DNA of 13,918 nt from the NCBI GenBank assembly GCA_049680295.1, contig JBAUHN010000165.1, positions 1-13,918 on the forward strand, given 5' to 3'. The translations under genes were made by a program, and so were the position numbers. Every line of letters starts with the position of its first letter. The first letter of the stretch is position 1. The notes under the pieces are model-generated. The model ran no database searches. It saw nothing but the letters and a program-made list of their open reading frames with translations, and had not been told where the DNA came from. This DNA comes from JBAUHN01 sp049680295 (lineage in GTDB: Bacteria; Pseudomonadota; Alphaproteobacteria; Rhodobacterales; Rhodobacteraceae). Positions 9,086-13,807 of the stretch are shown here, in pieces.

Positions 9086-9296
9086 AGTTAAGTCCAGACC
9101 TGACGCATACTTGATGCGATACAGCAAATAAAGACAGCAATACTTACCTTATTTTAGGAAACCCTAGCGTATTGCGATATTTCGCTCAAGCCTAAGATGT
9201 ATTATAGGTCCGTATCGGAATTAAAATCGGACTTTCCATTTATTTTCGCATGCTTATACGAAAGACACGTTTACACATACGACGGCGGTTCAATAC
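9086..9296. promoter_or_regulatory. Divergent gltD / uppP promoter region
   Basis: This A/T-rich stretch between two divergent genes must carry both promoters. I cannot place convincing -35/-10 pairs. Visible order includes a direct repeat of ATCGGA at 9214-9219 and 9226-9231 (12-bp period) and an overlapping inverted repeat GTCCG (9208-9212) against CGGAC (9228-9232), about 65-90 bp before the uppP start. This could be an operator, but the arms are short. No gene is credible here. Confidence 0.45.
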
Positions 9297-10103
9297 ATGA
9301 CACTGTTTTATCTCTTTATTGTGGCCGTCATTCAGGGTCTGACCGAGTTTTTGCCGGTGTCATCCTCGGCGCATTTGATTCTGTTACCGGCATTGACGGG
9401 CGCTGCCGATCAGGGACTAGCGATTGATGTTGCAGTGCATGTTGGCACGCTGTTCGCGGTTGTCATTTACTTTTGGCGCGATGTCGCGATGGCCGCAAAG
9501 GGCACGCTGCGACTGGCGGTCGGAAAGATCGACACGGCCGGCGCCTTTCTGGCGTTGTGTCTGATGATCGCGACGGTCCCTGTGATCATAGTCGGGCTGA
9601 TTCTGAAACTTTCCGGATTGGACGAAATGCTCAGGTCAATTACCGTGATTGGCTGGACAATGATCATATTCGGCATTGTGCTATATTGGGCGGACAGCAC
9701 TGGGACGACAGAAAAAACCAGCACGGATTGGTCGGTCAAAGACGCCATATTAATGGGGCTAAGCCAAGCTTTGGCGCTGATCCCCGGCACGTCCAGATCC
9801 GGCATCACCATCACCTGCGCACGCAAACTGGGCTACGGACGCGAGGACGCGGCCCGCCTGTCGATGCTGATGTCGATCCCGACGATCCTGGCCTCGGGCG
9901 TTTTGCTGGGCGCAGATGTCATAGCCGAAGCCGACTGGACCGTGGCGCGCAACGGGCTGATCGCAGCGCTATTCGCATTTGCGGCCGCGCTGGCGGCCCT
10001 TACATTAATGATGCGATTGCTGCGCAGCGTCAGTTTCACACCCTATGTGATCTACCGCATCATCCTTGGGGTTATTCTGTTAGGGATCGCCTACGGCGCT
10101 TAG
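9297..10103 (+). CDS. uppP: Undecaprenyl-diphosphate phosphatase (BacA type)
   Basis: This 268-aa polytopic inner-membrane protein removes a phosphate from undecaprenyl pyrophosphate and so regenerates the lipid carrier for cell-wall and surface polysaccharide synthesis. Its overproduction is known to give bacitracin resistance. Both signature regions are present: QGLTEFLPVSSSAH at 13-26, including catalytic Glu17 and His26, and PGTSRSG at 163-169 with the active-site arginine. Hydrophobic segments fill most of the rest, and length is normal. The ATG at 9297 has only a weak GGCGG ribosome site. The stop codon overlaps that of the convergent SDR gene (10100-10103), so the two transcripts are antisense at their ends. 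Confidence 0.96.
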   Translation: MTLFYLFIVAVIQGLTEFLPVSSSAHLILLPALTGAADQGLAIDVAVHVGTLFAVVIYFWRDVAMAAKGTLRLAVGKIDTAGAFLALCLMIATVPVIIVGLILKLSGLDEMLRSITVIGWTMIIFGIVLYWADSTGTTEKTSTDWSVKDAILMGLSQALALIPGTSRSGITITCARKLGYGREDAARLSMLMSIPTILASGVLLGADVIAEADWTVARNGLIAALFAFAAALAALTLMMRLLRSVSFTPYVIYRIILGVILLGIAYGA

Positions 10104-11083
10104 GTTCGCAAATTCTTTGCCGAGTTCTTGATCGCATCATATTGCCCCGAGGGGCGGAACCGCCACAGATAATCCGGCAACACCGACGCCATTGAAATCG
10201 GTGCGATGCCCAGGCTTGAAAACCCTCGCGCATCATCGGCCACAATATTATCTTGTGACAGGCTTTTGACCTGATCGCGGGTGACCATCTGGTTCTTGAC
10301 CAGCCCGAACGTCACTGCCTGCATCATGTCAAACCCAAACGCCATGATCCGCGCAATCGGGAAAGGTATGTTCACGATCAGCCGCCTGCGATGGATCACA
10401 TCCAGCATTTGCACCATCAGCGCGCGGAATGTCGCGACATCCGGTCCGCCCAGCTCGTAAACGCCCGGCTTCGTGTCTGCGGTCAAGGCAACCTCGGCCG
10501 CCCGCGCGACATCATCGACATAAACTGGCTGAAATTTCGTGTCCGCCCCCACCAGAGGCAATACAGGACCAAAACGGGTCATGCCGGCAAAGCGGTTGAA
10601 AAACGTATCTTCGGCACCGAAAATGACGGAGGGGCGCAAGATGACCGCACCGGGCATATGTTCCAAAACACCAGTCTCGCCCTGCGCCTTGCTGCGCGCA
10701 TAGTGACTGTCCGCGTCAGGGTCAGCGCCAATCGCCGATATATGCACCATGTTCGACACAGCTTGCGACGCGGCAATTCGGGCCACACGGGTGGCACCTT
10801 CGGCCATCACCGCATCAAATCCGTTCTTGCCGGTATCGGTCAGAACACCGACGCAATTGATCACCGCATCCGCGCCCTGCATGACCGCCGCCACCGAGGC
10901 ATCGTCGCGGATATTGCAGAATACAGGCTCAACCTGACCGACAACGCCGTAGGGTTTTACAAAAATAGCCTCGTTGGGGCGTCGCACGGCCACCCGCACA
11001 CGCCAGCCTGCTTTGGCCATCCGGCGCGCAATGTAGCGCCCTACAAATCCGGAACCGCCGTATATCGTGACCAGTTTCGACAT
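10100..11083 (-). CDS. Complex I NDUFA9-type atypical short-chain dehydrogenase
   Basis: This 327-aa protein of the extended/atypical SDR superfamily resembles mitochondrial NDUFA9, a complex I accessory subunit that binds NADPH. The N-terminal Rossmann motif GGSGFVG lies at 9-15. Arginines near 34-35 (AVRRP) suit NADP(H) recognition. Tyr128 and Lys132 in HYARSK give the YXXXK pair. LRPSVIFG (149-156) is typical of NAD-dependent epimerase-like folds. Bacterial homologues are usually annotated as complex I NDUFA9 subunit family or NAD(P)H-binding proteins, and their role is not settled. GAGG lies five bases before the ATG at 11083. I recall this gene beside uppP in other Roseobacter genomes. 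Its stop overlaps the uppP stop. Confidence 0.88.
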   Translation of the reverse strand: MSKLVTIYGGSGFVGRYIARRMAKAGWRVRVAVRRPNEAIFVKPYGVVGQVEPVFCNIRDDASVAAVMQGADAVINCVGVLTDTGKNGFDAVMAEGATRVARIAASQAVSNMVHISAIGADPDADSHYARSKAQGETGVLEHMPGAVILRPSVIFGAEDTFFNRFAGMTRFGPVLPLVGADTKFQPVYVDDVARAAEVALTADTKPGVYELGGPDVATFRALMVQMLDVIHRRRLIVNIPFPIARIMAFGFDMMQAVTFGLVKNQMVTRDQVKSLSQDNIVADDARGFSSLGIAPISMASVLPDYLWRFRPSGQYDAIKNSAKNLRT

Positions 11084-11278
11084 CGAAGCCTCATTTGTTT
11101 TCTACGCTAAAGGATGTATCGCTGGCACGGCTTTGAGACAAGGTGGAATTGCATCGAGGTATTAAACGGACGGCGGATGGCACGATGGCATCCCCCTAAA
11201 CCGATCCTCAACCGTTCCCCAAGCGGAGCGTCCGTTTCGTCGCTGCACGATAGAAGGTCTAAACTGACGACATTCCGT

Positions 11279-11307
11279 TTGACACGCTCATAACATCCGC
11301 TTAAAGC
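11279..11307 (+). promoter_or_regulatory. Promoter of tRNA-Leu
   Basis: A perfect -35 box TTGACA (11279-11284) is followed after 17 bases by TAAAGC (11302-11307), an acceptable -10. Transcription would start about ten bases before the tRNA at 11325, as expected for a tRNA gene with a short leader. The rest of the gap back to 11084 shows no gene and no other clear signal apart from the SDR ribosome site. Confidence 0.65.
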
Positions 11308-11324
11308 CACATCTCACGACACCT

Positions 11325-11410
11325 GCCCAGGTGGCGGAATGGTAGACGCGCTAGCTTCAGGTGCTAGTACTCGCAAGGGTGTGGAGGTTCGAGTCCTCTC
11401 CTGGGCACCA
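11325..11410 (+). tRNA. tRNA-Leu, anticodon CAG
   Basis: This is a complete 86-nt class II tRNA. The acceptor stem pairs GCCCAGG with CCTGGGC, followed by A73 and an encoded CCA. The anticodon stem pairs CTAGC with GCTAG around the 7-base loop TTCAGGT, so the anticodon is CAG and it reads CUG leucine codons. A long variable arm (about TACTCGCAAGGGTGT) and the T arm GGAGG-TTCGAGT-CCTCT complete it. Because the mobile region begins right behind it, its 3' half is the likely attachment site of an integrated element. No second copy of the 3' end is present in the window. Confidence 0.96.
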
Positions 11411-11752
11411 AAAAATCCAAAATATATCATATTTTACAACAACTTACGAAAAATTTGCAATACCCGGCCCACCTTTTAGCCCACCTCAATAAATGTGAAA
11501 TAGCGTACTGGCATATTCTGCCTTGGTCAGGCTACAGTACAGTAGCAGAACCTTATTCGTCAGCAAACCCAAGCAACAAGTTTGCAAGACCTCTTCATTT
11601 TTGACGCGTGTGCAGAATCCAGTGACGCGGAAGTTGAGTGGCGGTGCCTTCTTCCATCTTTTAGAGAATGCTTGAACGACACCTAAATACATCATTGCCA
11701 TAGGTTGATTCACTGGTAGTCTGAACGCCTCTCGGGAGACTTGTCGAAACCC
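11411..11752. other. Non-coding stretch behind tRNA-Leu
   Basis: This region is A/T-rich. An inverted repeat AAAATAT (11419-11425) against ATATTTT (11429-11435) follows the tRNA at once. It consists of A and T only and lacks a G/C stem, so it is not a standard terminator. The tandem repeat at 11467-11486 is listed separately. A minus-strand frame (11486-11773, TTG start) and interrupted plus-strand frames over 11513-11775 give protein-like stretches I cannot identify. They may be remains of a decayed gene, but I do not call one. Confidence 0.5.
11467..11486. repeat. Tandem 8-bp direct repeat near the presumed attachment site
   Basis: GCCCACCT occurs at 11467-11474 and again at 11479-11486, separated by TTTA (12-bp period). 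It starts 57 bases after the tRNA 3' end. Short direct repeats at such distances from a tRNA attachment site are typical of arm-type binding sites for tyrosine recombinases, or of excisionase (AlpA/Xis) sites. The function is inferred from position only. Confidence 0.45.
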
Positions 11753-11768
11753 GAGCATCGCGATGCTC
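11753..11768. promoter_or_regulatory. Perfect 16-bp palindrome, candidate operator of the AlpA-like gene
   Basis: GAGCATCG (11753-11760) is followed directly by its reverse complement CGATGCTC (11761-11768). It ends 9 bases before the GGAG ribosome site of the AlpA-like gene. A two-fold symmetric site of this length just in front of a small helix-turn-helix gene suggests an operator, possibly for autoregulation or for another dimeric repressor of the element. Confidence 0.5.
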
Positions 11769-11790
11769 TTCAATCATGGAGAACATCGAG

Positions 11791-11970
11791 ATGAGGATAC
11801 TTTCAAAACGTCAGGTCAAGGAGATGGTCTTGTATTCACCGCAACACATAGCCCGACTAGAGAAGGCAGGCTTATTCCCTAAGCGGGTACAGCTAGGCCC
11901 AAACCGGGTGGGTTGGGTAGAGCGCGAAATACTGGACTGGCTTGAAGAGCGCTTGGCGCTTCGAGAATAA
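11791..11970 (+). CDS. AlpA-family excisionase/transcriptional regulator
   Basis: This 59-aa protein consists of one winged helix-turn-helix DNA-binding domain of the AlpA/MerR-like excisionase family. Recognisable parts are RILSKRQVKEM (helix and turn), SPQHIARLEKAGLFPK (recognition helix and the GxFPxP-like turn), LGPNRVGW (wing) and EREILDWLEERL (last helix). AlpA of prophage CP4-57 activates expression of the integrase gene and so excision; other members act as recombination directionality factors. I chose ATG 11791 because GGAG lies at 11778-11781, nine bases upstream. The ATG at 11776 overlaps that site and would add MENIE. The perfect palindrome just upstream may control it. Rare ATA, CTA and TTA codons suggest transfer. 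Confidence 0.85.
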   Translation: MRILSKRQVKEMVLYSPQHIARLEKAGLFPKRVQLGPNRVGWVEREILDWLEERLALRE

Positions 11971-11981
11971 CCAAACTGACA

Positions 11982-12031
11982 CTCCTGGTTTTCAGGAGCT
12001 GGGTGGCTGGGGTTGCAAATCTGGCCACCCA
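11982..12031 (+). repeat. Two adjacent hairpins between the AlpA-like gene and the acidic gene
   Basis: CTCCTG (11982-11987) pairs with CAGGAG (11993-11998) around GTTTT. Immediately after, TGGGTGGC (12000-12007) pairs with GCCACCCA (12024-12031) around a 16-base loop. No T tract follows, so this may be an attenuator, an RNA stability element or a protein site rather than a terminator. The same 8-bp arms recur in front of the IS110 transposase. Confidence 0.5.
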
Positions 12032-12109
12032 ACACAATCGGCCCGGAGCCAACCTTCGCCGTCTTCAACTTTGCTGCTCTGCAGATTCTTCAAAGCGGAC
12101 TTTGAGCCA

Positions 12110-12529
12110 ATGCGCTCCTTAAACGAAGAAAATGGTGCATACTTCTCATTCATAGATGGGAGAACAGGCATGGCACTGACAATGGATATGGACTCGAATA
12201 AGGCGGAGCTCTTATTGCGAGCGGCGTTACTAGATGACGCAAGCAACGTAGCCGAAAGACTGGCTGCTTTGAATGCTGATATCAATGTCGATGATGACGG
12301 CGATGCGGGAATTACATTGGACATGGACCTTTGGCCAGAAGACAAGGCCTCTCCGGAGGCTGAAACCATCGCAAAAATGTTGTGGCTGGAAATCGAATGG
12401 TCATCCGCTGCTGGTACATTCCCATTTGCTTGGCCTGCTCTCGGCGAACACTCTGACAAAACGACGACATACTTTAAGATGGTACTGGACGCCTACGGCG
12501 GGCAGAAACCCGACAAGAAAGTGTTATAG
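12110..12529 (+). CDS. Acidic hypothetical protein of the integrated element
   Basis: I do not recognise this protein. From the ATG at 12110 it has 139 residues. By my count 26 are Asp or Glu against 12 Lys or Arg, giving a net charge near -14, with an acidic cluster DDDGD in the centre (about 61-65). It contains several tryptophans and no signal peptide, membrane segment or known motif. The open frame reaches back to 11942, but residues before 12110 overlap the AlpA-like gene and the hairpins and do not look like protein. No strong ribosome site precedes 12110, so an internal Met (near residue 21) is also possible. Two TTA leucine codons differ from the core genes. Small acidic proteins on mobile elements are sometimes DNA mimics or inhibitors, but composition alone cannot show that. 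Confidence 0.5.
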   Translation: MRSLNEENGAYFSFIDGRTGMALTMDMDSNKAELLLRAALLDDASNVAERLAALNADINVDDDGDAGITLDMDLWPEDKASPEAETIAKMLWLEIEWSSAAGTFPFAWPALGEHSDKTTTYFKMVLDAYGGQKPDKKVL

Positions 12530-12543
12530 TTCGGCCCAAAGCG

Positions 12544-12626
12544 GATGAGGTGGGTGGCACCTGCTCCACCGGCATCGAATGTGCCAAAGTGCAGTTACTT
12601 TGAACTGCTAGGAATGGAGCCACCCA
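12544..12626 (+). ncRNA. Structured leader of the IS110 transposase; candidate guide RNA or translational switch
   Basis: Three competing pairings are visible. First, GATG (12544-12547) plus GGTGG (12549-12553) pair with CCACC (12566-12570) plus CATC (12573-12576), leaving an internal loop (A against GG) and a 12-base apical loop. Second, four contiguous 6-mers at 12585-12608 are CAAAGT, GCAGTT, ACTTTG and AACTGC; the first pairs with the third and the second with the fourth. Third, TGGGTGGC (12551-12558) pairs with GCCACCCA (12619-12626), which touches the transposase ATG and overlaps its GGAG ribosome site. IS110-family elements encode a guide RNA in a non-coding end, so this may be that RNA, a control of transposase translation, or both. 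Transcription here is not shown by the sequence. Confidence 0.35.
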
Positions 12627-13646
12627 ATGACAGTTAAAACTATCGGCCTAGATTTGGCCAAGGACGTATTTCAAGTGCATGGCATATCCGAGAATGGACG
12701 TGTCATTTTCAACAAAGCGATCAAGCGGGCAAGGCTGCTCGCTTTCTTTGAAGCGCTGCCGCCTTGTAGGGTTGGAATGGAAGCCTGTGGATCGTCACAC
12801 CACTGGGGTCGTACGTTGCGACAGCTCGGTCACGATGTTCGTTTGATGCCCGCCAACTACGTGAAGCCGTATGTCAAACGCGGCAAGACAGATGCGGCAG
12901 ATGCTGAGGCAATCTGCGAAGCAGTCAGGCGTCCGACAATGCGCTTTGTCGAGATCAAGACTGAGGATCAACAAGCGCTACTGTCGATCCATCGCACCCG
13001 AGATTTGGCTGTCCGGCAGCGCACCCAGATGGCTAATGTGATCCGCAGTTTGTTGCGCGAGTTCGGGCACATTCTGCCAATTGGCGTCGAGGCGGTCACT
13101 GCATTCGCAAAGCGACATCTCGATGGTGATCGCCCTGATATGCCAGATATAGCGAACGGAATGCTTGGTATGCAGTGCTATCAATTCATCGGCCTGGACG
13201 AGCGCATCGAAGGCTATTCGAAGATGATCGAGCAGCATGCCATGCTGAGTGCCGATGCACGCAGGTTGATGCGCATGCCTGGCATCGGCCCAATCACAGC
13301 ATCTGCGATCATTGCGACGATCGGTGATGCAAAGCAATTTAGAACCGTGCTTGACTTTGCAGCTTGGCTCGGTCTCACACCGCTCAACAAATCAAGCGGT
13401 GGAAAAGAACGTTTAGGCAAGATCACGAAGAAGGGTGATCGTTATATTCGCAAACTGCTGGTCGTTGGCATGACGTCTCGCGCCGTGATGGCAAAACGCT
13501 CACCGGAGAAAGTAGATCTTTGGACCGCAAAGATCATCGTTGGCAAGCCATTCAGGCTGGCGACAACTGCCATGGCCAACAAAGCTGCTCGGATAATCTG
13601 GGCGATGCTCACAAAGAAACAGGAATACCGGCAGCCAGCGTTCTAA
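12627..13646 (+). CDS. IS110-family transposase (IS1111-like)
   Basis: This 339-aa protein appears intact. The N-terminal RuvC-like DEDD domain shows Asp9 in IGLDLAKDVF, Glu52 in GMEACGSSHHWG, and Asp89 and Asp92 in KTDAADAEAICEA. The middle is helical. The C-terminal transposase domain has MPGIGPITASAI (217-228, helix-hairpin-helix-like) and KSSGGKERLGKITKKGD (255-271), where Ser256 or Ser257 is the probable serine nucleophile. The pattern VKPYVKR...DAADAEAICEAVRRPTMRFV resembles IS1111/IS5075-type members as I recall them. In that group the guide RNA is usually encoded downstream of the gene, in the IS110 group proper upstream. GGAG lies 7 bases before the ATG and may be masked by the leader structure. 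Intact catalytic residues suggest a potentially active, recent insertion. Confidence 0.93.
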   Translation: MTVKTIGLDLAKDVFQVHGISENGRVIFNKAIKRARLLAFFEALPPCRVGMEACGSSHHWGRTLRQLGHDVRLMPANYVKPYVKRGKTDAADAEAICEAVRRPTMRFVEIKTEDQQALLSIHRTRDLAVRQRTQMANVIRSLLREFGHILPIGVEAVTAFAKRHLDGDRPDMPDIANGMLGMQCYQFIGLDERIEGYSKMIEQHAMLSADARRLMRMPGIGPITASAIIATIGDAKQFRTVLDFAAWLGLTPLNKSSGGKERLGKITKKGDRYIRKLLVVGMTSRAVMAKRSPEKVDLWTAKIIVGKPFRLATTAMANKAARIIWAMLTKKQEYRQPAF

Positions 13647-13741
13647 CAGCGTTAACTGCCTAGAGATGCAAGACGTTGAAGTTGTGATGCGGAATTAAGT
13701 CAACCATAAGCAAGGAAACTCCGGGAATGTCTGCGGCCCAC
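13647..13741 (+). other. Right non-coding flank of the IS110 element
   Basis: These 95 bases run from the transposase stop to the start of the IS3-type element. GGCAG (13630-13634) can pair with CTGCC (13656-13660) across the stop codon, and GTTGA (13675-13679) with TCAAC (13700-13704). CAGCGTT is repeated at 13636-13642 and 13647-13653. TAACTGC (13653-13659) is the inverse of GCAGTTA in the left leader (12591-12597). If the element is IS1111-like, this is where the guide RNA would be expected, but the structures here are weaker than in the leader. Confidence 0.4.
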
Positions 13742-13777
13742 TGAAGTGGTCCGGAAAAACTGGACAGCTTGCTAAGA

Positions 13778-13804
13778 TGTATCCAACCTTTAAAACGGGA
13801 TACA
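13778..13804 (+). promoter_or_regulatory. Hairpin covering the orfA ribosome site of the IS3-type element
   Basis: TGTATCC (13778-13784) pairs perfectly with GGATACA (13798-13804) around a 13-base loop. It ends three bases before the ATG at 13808 and includes the only purine-rich ribosome site (GGGA, 13797-13800). Several IS elements use such structures to block translation from transcripts that enter from outside. Confidence 0.5.
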
Positions 13805-13807
13805 CAA

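Larger units (their letters stand above)
12530..13741 (+). mobile_element. IS110-family insertion sequence (approximate limits)
   Basis: One full-length IS110-type transposase gene is framed by short non-coding ends (about 97 bp left, 95 bp right). The right limit cannot lie beyond the IS3-type end at 13742 unless that element inserted into it. The family lacks classical terminal inverted repeats and usually makes no target duplication, so I cannot fix the ends from sequence. CGGCCCA occurs at 12532-12538 and 13734-13740, 1202 bp apart, which suits the family's size but could be chance. Confidence 0.65.

Noticed and set aside
8064..9086. Long plus-strand open frame (340 codons) opposite gltD
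   Set aside because: It is fully antisense to a well-supported gene with intact iron-sulfur and nucleotide-binding motifs. Its protein is rich in H, R and C without recognisable motifs, as expected of a shadow frame in G/C-rich DNA.
11107..11310. Minus-strand open frame of 67 codons before the tRNA
   Set aside because: It starts with GTG, has no convincing ribosome site, overlaps the likely tRNA promoter and resembles no known family.
11419..11435. A/T-only inverted repeat after tRNA-Leu as a terminator
   Set aside because: It lacks G/C pairs in the stem, so it does not fit an intrinsic terminator; it may simply be A/T-rich sequence at the element's edge.
11486..11773. Minus-strand open frame of 95 codons behind the tRNA
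   Set aside because: It starts with TTG without a ribosome site and its protein is unrecognised. I kept it only as a possible trace of a decayed gene.
11942..12109. N-terminal extension of the acidic protein frame to 11942
   Set aside because: It overlaps the AlpA-like gene and runs through two hairpins; its residues are low in protein character compared with the part after 12110.
12532..13740. CGGCCCA on both sides of the IS110 gene as an exact target duplication
   Set aside because: A 7-bp match between two windows of this size is expected about every second time by chance, and the IS110 family usually makes no long duplication.
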